Positions 8,722 through 15,583 of a stretch of DNA of 17,178 nucleotides are shown here, in pieces; position 1 is the stretch's first letter; every line of letters starts with the position of its first letter. Under the pieces are notes generated by a model. That model saw only the letters and a list, made by a program, of their open reading frames with translations, was not told the origin of the DNA and did no database searches. The position numbers and the translations under genes were made by a program. This stretch comes from JBLHKE01 sp047619485 (GTDB lineage Bacteria > Verrucomicrobiota > Verrucomicrobiia > Verrucomicrobiales > DEV007), in the NCBI GenBank assembly GCA_047619485.1, contig JBLHKE010000066.1, positions 1 through 17,178 on the forward strand. Reading direction: 5' to 3'.

Positions 8722-9470
8722 GCTGAAGATTGCTCTTGGTAGCGGTTGTACCAGTCGTCGTTGGTCGAGTCGGCGAGTTTGGTGTAGGTCGTCGGGGCGA
8801 CGCTGAATTCTGGTGGGATGCCGATGCCGAGGAAGTCGACGAGTTCGCGCGCCTCCTCTTGGTAGCGGGTGACGAAGGTCTCGTAGGTGACGGCGCGGTG
8901 CGGAAAGTGGTTTTCCTCGAAAAAGTTCTTCCAGCTGGCTTCCTCTTTTTCGAAGCGTGTTAGGATCTTCTTGATCTCATCAAAATCGAACTCGGGTTGC
9001 TTGGTAGGTTCGGGGCGTTCGTTGGCGCTCGTCTGGATCGAGTTGTAGATGTTACTCTGTTTCGCCTTCCACATGGAGATCGACTGGCGGAGTTTGTCCT
9101 CGCGGCGCGCCCAGATGCAGCGCACGTCGTCGCCGAAGTGCTGGCGGATGAGCTCGGCGGTGGTGGTGGTTTCGGCTTGGTCGCCGAGGGTCGATGCGCG
9201 GAAGTGTTTGAGGTGTGCCCACATCATCTTCCCACCGAACACACCATTGTCGGTGCGGCGTGAGCTGATCAGTTCGCTGAGGTAGGCGGGGTAGTCGGTG
9301 GCGGGGTTTGCGCTGAGTTGGTGTTCTTTCGCGATGTGCTCCGCGCGTGTAGGGGAAAAAAACTCTTGTGGGCGACCGCAGAGATCCGTGTGCCACAGTG
9401 CTTGGCAGACGAGGTTGCTGCCGCTGCGGTGCGTGGCGCAGACGAGGTAGTTTTTAGGTGAATCTGGCAT
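8718..9470 (-). CDS. Stf0-family sulfotransferase
   Basis: From ATG 9470 the protein has 250 residues. The 5'-phosphosulfate loop is 'THRSGSNL' at residues 13-20. 'CGRPQEFF' (31-38) is the Stf0 signature; E36 corresponds to the Glu proposed as general base in mycobacterial trehalose 2-sulfotransferase Stf0. 'FGGKMMWAHLKHF' and 'ARREDKLRQSISMWKAKQ' match further family blocks. It would transfer sulfate from PAPS to a hydroxyl, often of a sugar; the acceptor here is unknown. It is cytosolic, with no signal peptide. The frame extends upstream to a TTG at 9509, but those 13 codons encode a Pro/Arg-rich string and the conserved region starts just after ATG 9470. It is the first gene of the operon with the lipoprotein and SGNH protein. 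Confidence 0.85.
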   Translation of the reverse strand: MPDSPKNYLVCATHRSGSNLVCQALWHTDLCGRPQEFFSPTRAEHIAKEHQLSANPATDYPAYLSELISSRRTDNGVFGGKMMWAHLKHFRASTLGDQAETTTTAELIRQHFGDDVRCIWARREDKLRQSISMWKAKQSNIYNSIQTSANERPEPTKQPEFDFDEIKKILTRFEKEEASWKNFFEENHFPHRAVTYETFVTRYQEEARELVDFLGIGIPPEFSVAPTTYTKLADSTNDDWYNRYQEQSSA

Positions 9471-9572
9471 CCTGTGGGGAGAACGTGGGGGGAGGGGAGG
9501 GCGGGGCAAGTGAAAGGTTGTTCATCTGGAGCGATGATCGCTGTGAATCGGTCAGGTCTTCGGGAAGGCTCA
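9471..9572. other. Non-coding stretch upstream of the sulfotransferase operon
   Basis: This is the gene-free part of the 307-nt gap 9471-9777 that lies before the left repeat arm. It contains a G-rich plus-strand tract (9477-9507) that would be C-rich in the operon's leader. It must hold the promoter of the minus-strand operon unless transcription reads through from 9778-11256, but I see no clear -35/-10 pair. Confidence 0.4.
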
Positions 9573-9588
9573 CGCAGAGACGCAGAGT
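9573..9588. repeat. Left arm of GxxExxY-flanking inverted repeat
   Basis: CGCAGAGACGCAGAGT here is the perfect reverse complement of 9748-9763, 16 of 16 bases. Including the two outer bases gives 17 of 18. The unit is itself a near-tandem CGCAGAGA/CGCAGAGT. I recall this sequence next to GxxExxY genes in many environmental bacterial genomes. Confidence 0.85.
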
Positions 9589-9589
9589 A

Positions 9590-9735
9590 TTATTCTTTGA
9601 GGTTGTTAACTACGCGATGGCGGCCTTCTTTGAGTAAGGCGGAGCCGAAGTTGATGAGACTGATTCTAAGAGGCCGGGGTCGAGGGTCTTGATCGCGCTG
9701 TCAACGATCTGGCCGGATATCTCATTGATGGACAT
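9590..9735 (-). pseudogene. Broken GxxExxY-family gene, internally deleted
   Basis: Read on the minus strand from ATG 9735, the N-terminus is MSINE then 'ISGQIVDSAIKTLDPGLLE', the recognisable start of GxxExxY proteins (usually ISGQIVDAAIKVH..LGPGLLESVYE); the G-x-x-E part survives and the Tyr is lost. Immediately after 'SV' the frame breaks. In another frame the sequence continues as 'LINFGSALLKEG' and 'RHRVVNNLKE' to TAA at 9590-9592, which is the usual C-terminus of the same family. Intact members are about 120-135 residues; only about 26 N-terminal and 22 C-terminal codons remain, so some 70 codons are missing at a junction near 9659-9665. A second small in-frame loss (the VH. before TL) is also likely. 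Frame 1 runs on to a stop at 41 codons, which I do not regard as a gene. The inverted repeat flanks it on both sides. Confidence 0.85.
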
Positions 9736-9747
9736 TCTTTCAAGAAA

Positions 9748-9763
9748 ACTCTGCGTCTCTGCG
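9748..9763. repeat. Right arm of GxxExxY-flanking inverted repeat
   Basis: ACTCTGCGTCTCTGCG mirrors 9573-9588 exactly. It lies 12 nt upstream of the ATG of the broken gene and 14 nt from the stop codon of the M32 peptidase gene. Both arms face the relic, so the whole 9573-9763 block (191 nt) looks like one inserted or mobilised unit. Confidence 0.85.
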
Positions 9764-9777
9764 CGAGAATTTTTGAT

Positions 9778-11256
9778 CTAAGTATAGGTGGTTTTCAGGT
9801 GCTCGAGGTGGGCTTTGGCGTTGAGATCACTTCCCGTGGCGTTCTTCAGGAGGTCTTTGGGGAGGTGCTGGCTACCTGGATGGTGGACGTGCTGTTTCAT
9901 CCAATCGAGGAGCGTCGTGTATTCTCCGCCAGCTAGTTCTTTCGGGATTTCGGGTTTTTCGGCGAGTGCTTGCTTGTAGAGCAGGGCGGCGTTGAGGTTG
10001 CCTAGTGTGTAGGTTGGGAAGTAGCCAATCGCGCCCATGCTCCAGTGGATGTCTTGCAGGCATCCGTCAGTGTGCTTCTCCACTTTAAGCCCGAGGAGGT
10101 TTTCGCAGAGCTCGTTCCAGGCGGCGGGGACATCGCTAGCCTCGAGGTCGCCAGCGATGAGTTTTTTCTCGATCTCAAAGCGCAGCAGGACGTGGAGGTC
10201 GTAGGTGACCTCGTCGGCTTCGACGCGGATGAAGCTCGGCTGCGTACGGGTGATCGATTCGGCGACTTGTGCTGCGTCGAGTTTCCGCAGCGGCGGGAAG
10301 ATCTCCGCGGCGCGATCGAACCAGTGCATCCAGAACTCGGGTTTGCGGCCGACGTGGTTCTCCCAGAGGCGCGACTGGCTCTCGTGGATGCCGAGTGACA
10401 CCGCGTTGCCAACCGGCGTGCCGTGGAATTCTGCCGGGAGGTTCTGGTCGTAGAGGCCGTGGCCGCATTCGTGCATCACGCCGTAGAGCGAGCTGGTGAA
10501 ATCGCTCTCGTCGTAGCGTGTGGTAAGGCGGGTGTCGGCGGGGCCTAGTCCAGTGCAGAAAGGGTGGGTGGTGGTGTCGATGCGGCCGGCTTCGAAGTCG
10601 AATCCGAAGGCGGCGGCGACCTCCTGGTTGAACTGCTTCTGCGCGGAAATCGGGTAGTGCCCGATCAGGCGGTCGGCGGGGATCGATTTGGATTTCTCGT
10701 GGGCGGCGGCTGCGATTCCGACCAGCTCCTGCTTCAATTCGTCGAAGGTTGCGGTGAGTTGTGTAGTTGTGACACCGCGTTCGTAGGTGTCCAAGAGGGC
10801 GTCGTAACGGCAGGTCTCGTAACCCCAGTGATCGGCTTTCTCACGGTTGAACTGGATGACCTTTTCGAGGTGGGGGCGGAAGGCGTCGAAGTCGTTGTCT
10901 TTGCGGGCTGCCTGCCAGGCCTGCATGGCGAGGGATTTGGCTTTTTGAAATCCCTCGACAAATTCGCTCGGGAGCTTGGTGTCGCGGTCGTAGTTCCAGC
11001 GCCACTCGCGCACGTTGGCTGCTTGGGGCGATCCGTCTGCGGGCTGCTCGTCTTCACATTTGGAAATGAGCTCACCGAATTCCGTCGAGGTCGCCTTGCG
11101 ATGCACCATCCCGCTGAGCTGCGCCATCTGGTCGGCGCGGTAGGCGACTCCTTTAGGTGGGAGGAAGGTCTCTTGATCCCAGCCGAGCACGGAGGCGGTG
11201 GAGCTCAGGAGGGCGATTTCTTTTGAGAGTTCAGTTAGGGATTGGTAGGCAGCCAT
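9778..11256 (-). CDS. Carboxypeptidase Taq-type metallopeptidase, family M32
   Basis: The protein has 492 residues, the usual M32 length, with no signal peptide, so it is cytosolic. The zinc site is complete: H262-E263-C264-G265-H266 (HEXXH) and E292 in 'GIHESQSR', the third ligand. Family blocks 'LGWDQETFLPP' (24-34), 'RYDALLDTYE' and 'DIHWSMGAIGYFPTYTLGN' are all present. M32 enzymes remove C-terminal residues from peptides with broad specificity except at Pro. ATG 11256 begins directly before the conserved helix; no strong ribosome-binding site is seen. It diverges from the sulfotransferase at 11318 across 61 nt. Its 3' end abuts the GxxExxY relic, so any terminator has to lie within or beyond that element. 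Confidence 0.95.
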   Translation of the reverse strand: MAAYQSLTELSKEIALLSSTASVLGWDQETFLPPKGVAYRADQMAQLSGMVHRKATSTEFGELISKCEDEQPADGSPQAANVREWRWNYDRDTKLPSEFVEGFQKAKSLAMQAWQAARKDNDFDAFRPHLEKVIQFNREKADHWGYETCRYDALLDTYERGVTTTQLTATFDELKQELVGIAAAAHEKSKSIPADRLIGHYPISAQKQFNQEVAAAFGFDFEAGRIDTTTHPFCTGLGPADTRLTTRYDESDFTSSLYGVMHECGHGLYDQNLPAEFHGTPVGNAVSLGIHESQSRLWENHVGRKPEFWMHWFDRAAEIFPPLRKLDAAQVAESITRTQPSFIRVEADEVTYDLHVLLRFEIEKKLIAGDLEASDVPAAWNELCENLLGLKVEKHTDGCLQDIHWSMGAIGYFPTYTLGNLNAALLYKQALAEKPEIPKELAGGEYTTLLDWMKQHVHHPGSQHLPKDLLKNATGSDLNAKAHLEHLKTTYT

Positions 11257-11289
11257 GTTGGTCTGATGAGCGTCTCATTGCGGGGAAAG

Positions 11290-11311
11290 GCTTGCAAGCA
11301 GGGATGCTTGC
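11290..11311. repeat. Palindrome and hairpin between divergent genes
   Basis: GCTTGCAAGC (11290-11299) is a perfect 10-bp palindrome. Its right half also pairs as GCAAGCA (11294-11300) with TGCTTGC (11305-11311) over a GGGA loop. The result is three GCTTGC half-sites within 22 nt, ending 6 nt before ATG 11318. This may be an operator or an RNA hairpin in the leader of the sulfotransferase gene. Confidence 0.4.
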
Positions 11312-11317
11312 GGCACG

Positions 11318-12112
11318 ATGCTGCCGATGAGCCTTTCCAACCTATTGTCGCCGAGAATGCCCGATTTTATTGGGATCGGTGCGATGCGGTCCGGAACGAG
11401 CTGGCTGCGCCGCAATTTGAACCGGCACGGCGAGATCTGGATGGCGGAGCCGAAGGAGCTGCACTTTTTTGATCGGCACTTTGGCGAGCGCAAGCGTGCC
11501 TGGTTGCCTCTGCAACATGAGGCGCAAGTCCGCTATGGGGAGAGTTTTGTAGCGGCTCCTCGAGGGCGTAGCGTCGGAGAATTTACGCCAGCTTACGCGG
11601 TTCTTGATAGGGACGTGATCGCCAAAGTGCGGAGCTGGATGCCGGCAGTGAAGTTGCTTTTCATCATGCGTGATCCGGTCGAGCGCGCCTGGTCTCACGC
11701 ACGTAAAGATTTCGACAAATACTGGGCGAAGGATGGGGTGACGCTCGAGGAGGCGACACTTGACGACCTGAAACCGTTTTTTTCCTCTCTGGACGTCGCC
11801 AAGCGGGGGGATTACCTGGCTTGTCTGACAGCTTGGCTCGAGTATTTTCCGCAGGAGCAGATCTGGACCGGATTCATGGAGGATGTGGCTGGCGGGAGCG
11901 AGGCAAGCGTTTTACGCAGTGTTTTCGAGTTCTTAGGGGTTGATCCAGCGATCGGCATTGATGAGCAGGAGGCAAAAAAAGTCGTCAATCCGCGGCCGTC
12001 TGTGCCGAAACCCGATGGTTTGGTTCCCTACCTGCAGGATCTGCTTTACGGGCAGAACGAAGGCCTGGCAGCCCTACTGGATCGGGAAATTCCTTGGAGT
12101 CAGTCTGTTTAA
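11318..12112 (+). CDS. Sulfotransferase, heparan-sulfate NDST-like (Sulfotransfer_1)
   Basis: The protein has 264 residues. 'GAMRSGTSWL' (21-30) is the 5'-phosphosulfate binding loop and 'LLFIMRDPVERAWSH' (113-127) the 3'-phosphate site, both with the key Arg and Ser. 'EPKELHFFD' (44-52) is the NDST-like block. These enzymes use PAPS to sulfate carbohydrate or related hydroxyls. It belongs to a different sulfotransferase family from the one at 8718-9470. Starts at 11318, 11327 or 11357 are possible; the conserved domain begins just after the last of these and none has a clear Shine-Dalgarno site, so the N-terminal 13 residues are uncertain. A 68-nt gap with its own promoter-like site separates it from the GT-C gene downstream. 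Confidence 0.88.
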   Translation: MLPMSLSNLLSPRMPDFIGIGAMRSGTSWLRRNLNRHGEIWMAEPKELHFFDRHFGERKRAWLPLQHEAQVRYGESFVAAPRGRSVGEFTPAYAVLDRDVIAKVRSWMPAVKLLFIMRDPVERAWSHARKDFDKYWAKDGVTLEEATLDDLKPFFSSLDVAKRGDYLACLTAWLEYFPQEQIWTGFMEDVAGGSEASVLRSVFEFLGVDPAIGIDEQEAKKVVNPRPSVPKPDGLVPYLQDLLYGQNEGLAALLDREIPWSQSV

Positions 12113-12113
12113 T

Positions 12114-12141
12114 TTGGCTATTATAATAGTTATGGTATATT
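12114..12141 (+). promoter_or_regulatory. Sigma70-like promoter before the GT-C membrane gene
   Basis: In a conspicuously AT-rich island of an otherwise GC-rich window, TTGGCT (12114-12119) and TATATT (12136-12141) are 16 nt apart. A perfect TATAAT also lies at 12122-12127, but without a well-spaced -35. Either would drive the gene at 12181. Confidence 0.45.
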
Positions 12142-12180
12142 AAGTTCCGGCATTGGGTCGGTGATTTAACTACCAAACTC

Positions 12181-13845
12181 ATGGATTTCTCCAAACTTTC
12201 CGGCCGCCTCTGCATCACTCTTATTTTGCTCGTCGGAGCGGCAGCTCATGGCCTCTGTTTGGGGGCGGATTATTACATGGACGACTTCGTTGTCCGGAAT
12301 GCTGCCTTCTTGGAGTGGGATGGCACTTTGCAGAACAATATATTCCGATCCATTCCTGCTATTTTAGCGGTGGCTGCCGATCAGGTGTTTCCGGGTTCGT
12401 CGGTGGCGCAACACGTGTGGAATCTGCTGATTCATCTGTGCCTCTCAGTGACGATTTTTTGGGGGGCGAGGGTATTTATCGAGGCCTCTAACTTATTCCA
12501 GAAGCGGGTGCAGGTGCGGCGCGCGGCTTTCTTTGGCGCATTGATTTTTGCCTGCCATCCGATCTGCAGTGAAGCCCTGAACTATTCGCGATGCACCATG
12601 ATCCAGTTGGTTGCCTTGTTCTCCGTGTTGGCGGCGATCGGGACACTGAAGTTCTGCCAGCGCCCGAGTTGGGGGGCTGGCGTTGGCACGTTGGTAGTGG
12701 TCTTGATCGCAGCTTTCTCGAAAGACCCCGGGATCCTGCACGCGGTGGCCAATGTCATGATCGTCGTGCTGGTGTTTGCCAAGTGGAGCGCGGTGACGAA
12801 GTTTTTACGTCGGCCGATTGATTGGGTTCTAGCTTCCATGTCGGTGGCAGCACTTTTTGGAATGGTGCTGCACAGCTTTACGAACTGGTGGCTCGTCCGG
12901 GCGGTGTCAGCATTCAAGGGTGGGGCGATTGGGTTTGGTGAGCATACCTTGACCCAGGGGCGAATCTTCTGGGCATATGTGCAACGGATGTTCCTCCCGG
13001 TGAATCTGAGTGTTGATCACCACGTGCCGATGACCCGCTCGATGGCAGATGTCCCCGCCGTGCTGATGACGGCCGCGGTGTTCGCTCTGGTGTGTGTGGT
13101 CGCTTGGATGATGTTCGTCAAGCGTTTGAGGATTTTCGGTGTGTTGGGGATGCTCGGCTTGGCACCGCTCCTATTGCGTTTCCTCTATCCGATCTCAGAG
13201 CTGATGGTCGAGTACCGGGTCTACCCGGCCATGCCGTGGATCGCGGCACTCGCGGGAATCGGCCTGGCCGTGTGCTACCAGAAAAACGAGCGGTTGATGA
13301 AAGTTGTGATGCTCGCACTCGTGCTTGCTGGAGTCGGTGGATCCATCATGCGGTCGGCTGTCTGGCAGGATGCTGGAACGCTTGCGCAGGATGTGGTCGA
13401 CCAGTATCCGACCAATAACCGTGCGCGCACGGAGCTGCAACGCGTTGCTTATGAGAGCGGAGATTTTGGGCGGGTGATCGAGCTACGAAAGGATGTGGTC
13501 GCGGCCGTCGATCTGATCGGGGAATACAACGCTGCCACTGAAGATAGCGGGCGTAGCTACCTCCTCAGTCGAACGAACAAATTCTTCCTCTTCTCTGAGG
13601 CCAAGGTGGCGCTGGTGCTGGCGGAGTCGGTCGGGAGCAGGCAGGCGCTCGTGTTCATCGATGATGTCGAGGGGCGGATGCGCCCACATTACCCGTCCTA
13701 CTTCGACGAGGAGAGCCGGGACTATAACTTCTGGAGCCCGCTGGCGGAGCTGCGCGGGCTAATCCATCAGCACGGTGCAGAGCAGGATCGTCGGATCGCA
13801 GCGCAGCTGCAGCAGGCATCGGTGGTCGATTCGAACGAGCCTTAG
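12181..13845 (+). CDS. GT-C/TMTC-like polytopic membrane glycosyltransferase, putative
   Basis: The protein has 554 residues. About ten hydrophobic segments span residues 9-390 (for example 9-28, 83-100, 116-135, 141-157, 166-180, 188-200, 217-232, 293-312, 317-335, 350-366, 373-391), followed by a soluble C-terminal tail of about 160 residues. 'ADYYMDDF' (29-36) gives an acidic pair D34-D35 in the first extracytoplasmic loop, the place of the catalytic acidic residues in GT-C enzymes. 'GALIFACHPICSEALNY' (119-135), 'AFSKDPG' (178-184), 'QGRIFWAYVQRMFLPVNL' (259-276) and 'EYRVYP' (344-349) follow the order of the TMTC/PMT-like family (FxxHPxxxE, SKExG, Y...PxxL, ExRxYxP). Such enzymes use lipid-linked sugar donors at the membrane. 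The tail near 395-435 looks like one TPR-type helix pair. No ribosome-binding site is seen before ATG 12181. It converges on the methyltransferase gene with 8 nt between stops. Confidence 0.7.
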   Translation: MDFSKLSGRLCITLILLVGAAAHGLCLGADYYMDDFVVRNAAFLEWDGTLQNNIFRSIPAILAVAADQVFPGSSVAQHVWNLLIHLCLSVTIFWGARVFIEASNLFQKRVQVRRAAFFGALIFACHPICSEALNYSRCTMIQLVALFSVLAAIGTLKFCQRPSWGAGVGTLVVVLIAAFSKDPGILHAVANVMIVVLVFAKWSAVTKFLRRPIDWVLASMSVAALFGMVLHSFTNWWLVRAVSAFKGGAIGFGEHTLTQGRIFWAYVQRMFLPVNLSVDHHVPMTRSMADVPAVLMTAAVFALVCVVAWMMFVKRLRIFGVLGMLGLAPLLLRFLYPISELMVEYRVYPAMPWIAALAGIGLAVCYQKNERLMKVVMLALVLAGVGGSIMRSAVWQDAGTLAQDVVDQYPTNNRARTELQRVAYESGDFGRVIELRKDVVAAVDLIGEYNAATEDSGRSYLLSRTNKFFLFSEAKVALVLAESVGSRQALVFIDDVEGRMRPHYPSYFDEESRDYNFWSPLAELRGLIHQHGAEQDRRIAAQLQQASVVDSNEP

Positions 13846-13853
13846 GAGATCGC

Positions 13854-15074
13854 TTAGCTCTTGGTCAGGGTCATCACGCATTCGAGGTGGCGCGTCTGCG
13901 GGAACAAGTCGAATGGCTGCACCGCCTCCAGCTGGTAGCCAGCTTCGGTGAACAGTTTCAAGTCGCGCATCTGGGTGGCGGGGTTGCAGGAGACGTAGAC
14001 GACGCTGCGCGGGCCGAAGCGGAAAAGCTGGGAGAGGAACTCTGGAGAACTTCCCTTGCGCGGTGGGTCGATGATGATGCTGGTCTCCTGGCCGGGGTAG
14101 GTGACGTTGGCAAATAGATCTTCGACTTCGCCCGCAAGGAACTCACAGTTGGCGATCTGGTTGGCGGCGGCGTTTTTCTTCGCCCACTTGATCGAACCTT
14201 CGCTGACCTCGATCCCTGTGGCTCGCTCGAAAGCTGGCGCGGCGGTCAGGGTGAATAGACCGCTTCCGCAGTAAGCGTCGACGAGGAATTTGGCGCCGGA
14301 GGCGACGGCTTGTTCGCGGACGTAGTCAGTGAATGCTGGGAGGATGAATGGGTTGTTCTGAAAAAAGTCGCCAGCGAGGAAGCTGAATTTTAGATCCCCG
14401 ACCTGCTCGGTGGCGGTCGCTTTCGGATCGGTAATGACTTGTTCGTCCGCGCTGGCGCGGAGCAGGAGGGTTGCCCCCTTCTTGTAGCCGGCGGCCTTGA
14501 GGTGGACTTTCTCACGCACGCTGGTGAGTTTCTGATTGATCGATTCCATCGCGATCGGGCAAGATGGGACGTCGAGGATCTGTTGGCGGCGGTTGGCGAT
14601 GAGGAAGCCGATTGCGTCGATTTTTCCCCCACGCGGTTTCTGGAAGTGGGGAGTGATCTTGGAACGGTAGTTGTATTGGCGTGGGGAGGTGATGACCTCG
14701 TTGACCGGGAACTCGATGCCGGCCATGTGCTGGAGGAGTTCGGCCACCTGACGTCGTTTCCACTCGACCTGCGTCGGGTAGGCGAGGTTCTGGTACTGGC
14801 AGCCGCCGCACTGGCCGAAGAGTTCACACTGTGGCTCGATGCGGTCAGGGGATGGCTCGAGGATCTCGACCAAATCGGCGTCGCTGTAGTTTTTATGGTT
14901 GCGGTAGACGCGCGCCAGAATCTTCTCCCCGGCGAGCGCGAACGGGACAATCACTACCCAGCCGTCGATTCTGCCGAGCCCCTGGCCGAGATTGGTGAGG
15001 GTGTCGATCGTCAATTCGACCTCTTGGTGGTAGTCGAAAGGCTCGGGATTGAAGTTTTTGGGGCTCTTCTGCAT
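13854..15074 (-). CDS. rlmD: 23S rRNA (uracil-5-)-methyltransferase, RlmD/RumA type
   Basis: The protein has 406 residues. An N-terminal TRAM domain (about 15-72) is followed by the iron-sulfur cluster cysteines C83, C89, C92 and C172. The SAM-dependent methyltransferase domain shows 'FFQNNP' (237-242), 'DAYCGSGLFTL' (266-276), 'IIDPPRKG' (334-341) and the nucleophile C363 in 'YVSCNPAT', with 'QTRHLECV' and E398 near the end. These are the hallmarks of the RumA/TrmA family, which makes 5-methyluridine in RNA. The four Fe-S Cys favour an rRNA enzyme over TrmA. Whether it modifies U1939 (RlmD) or U747 (RlmC), or both, cannot be read from the sequence. ATG 15074 precedes the TRAM domain by about 15 codons; only a weak purine stretch lies upstream. 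Confidence 0.92.
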   Translation of the reverse strand: MQKSPKNFNPEPFDYHQEVELTIDTLTNLGQGLGRIDGWVVIVPFALAGEKILARVYRNHKNYSDADLVEILEPSPDRIEPQCELFGQCGGCQYQNLAYPTQVEWKRRQVAELLQHMAGIEFPVNEVITSPRQYNYRSKITPHFQKPRGGKIDAIGFLIANRRQQILDVPSCPIAMESINQKLTSVREKVHLKAAGYKKGATLLLRASADEQVITDPKATATEQVGDLKFSFLAGDFFQNNPFILPAFTDYVREQAVASGAKFLVDAYCGSGLFTLTAAPAFERATGIEVSEGSIKWAKKNAAANQIANCEFLAGEVEDLFANVTYPGQETSIIIDPPRKGSSPEFLSQLFRFGPRSVVYVSCNPATQMRDLKLFTEAGYQLEAVQPFDLFPQTRHLECVMTLTKS

Positions 15075-15194
15075 GGGCGCCTATCTCGCGCTGGATGCCC
15101 TCAGATTCAAGTGCGGGACGCTGGCCCAAGCTGCTCGGGCCGAAGCTGAGGGCTCGTTTCTGCCGAACTTTGATCTTTAGGCTGGTATTTCCTT

Positions 15195-15199
15195 AGGAG
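15195..15199 (+). promoter_or_regulatory. Shine-Dalgarno site that selects a TTG start
   Basis: AGGAG lies 9 nt before TTG 15209 but 21 nt before the first in-frame ATG at 15221. It is one of the few strong ribosome-binding sites in the window and favours initiation at TTG. Confidence 0.6.
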
Positions 15200-15208
15200 A
15201 TCCTTATT

Positions 15209-15583
15209 TTGCGCCCACCCATGTCAGTGCCTGCATCTTTACTTGAAAAATCTCCTGAGGACGTTCGCGAAGAACTTGCCGGTTTTCCGGATTCGACGAT
15301 TGACGCGGTGTTGAGTTTCCGTGAGGAGGGAAATGTGGACAGTCTGACGAAGGTCGTGCTGCTTGTGATCGAGTATTACCTGCCGCGCGACAAGCAGCAA
15401 TCGCTAGGCGGATTGCCGGAGTCTACCCGGTTGTTTGATGAGCTGGGAGCCGATTCATTGCTGCTCGCGGAGGTCGCTTTCAAACTAGAAGAGCTTTTCG
15501 GGATGCCGATCGACCTGCAGAGCGGGACACCGCCAGAGACCCTAGGCGATTTGCTCGGCTTCCTGCGCGAAAAATTGGGCTGA
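15209..15583 (+). CDS. Acyl carrier protein with N-terminal extension
   Basis: The protein has 124 residues from TTG 15209 (120 from ATG 15221). The C-terminal half is an acyl carrier protein: 'ELGADSLLLAEVAFKLEELF' (78-97) carries the phosphopantetheine attachment Ser S83 in the DSL motif, followed by the usual acidic helix II. Helix I is 'DSLTKVVLLVIEYYLP'. About 43 residues before helix I have no counterpart in FabD/FabF-partner ACPs of about 80 residues; they look helical and acidic. The strong AGGAG site supports TTG as start. The stop overlaps the next start as TGATG, so carrier and ketosynthase are translationally coupled. This is likely a dedicated carrier for that synthase rather than the housekeeping AcpP, which would normally sit beside fabG/fabF. 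Confidence 0.85.
   Translation: MRPPMSVPASLLEKSPEDVREELAGFPDSTIDAVLSFREEGNVDSLTKVVLLVIEYYLPRDKQQSLGGLPESTRLFDELGADSLLLAEVAFKLEELFGMPIDLQSGTPPETLGDLLGFLREKLG

Noticed and set aside
7405..8742. 445-codon open frame on the plus strand
   Set aside because: It is entirely antisense to the lipoprotein gene, has shadow-frame composition (acidic and Gly/Val-rich) and no recognisable motif; the minus-strand reading has clear domains.
9471..9509. TTG start for the Stf0 sulfotransferase
   Set aside because: The added 13 codons are a Pro/Arg-rich string from a G-rich tract; ATG 9470 sits directly before the conserved fold and gives E36 at the position known from Stf0.
9613..9735. 41-codon open frame from the GxxExxY ATG as a real small protein
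   Set aside because: After residue 26 it reads an out-of-frame version of the family's C-terminal coding sequence, so it is better explained as a deletion product.
10459..10473. HECGH instead of HEFGH in the M32 peptidase
   Set aside because: The middle residues of HEXXH vary within the family and all zinc ligands and the catalytic Glu are present, so this is not a meaningful change.
10564..11226. 220-codon open frame on the plus strand
   Set aside because: It is antisense to the M32 peptidase, whose zinc site and family blocks are complete on the minus strand.
14439..15149. 236-codon open frame on the plus strand
   Set aside because: It lies opposite the RlmD-type gene with its Fe-S and methyltransferase motifs; it is a GC-rich shadow.
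15097..15153. 8-bp inverted repeat GCCCTCAG / CTGAGGGC
   Set aside because: The arms are short and 41 nt apart, which is easily expected by chance in GC-rich DNA.
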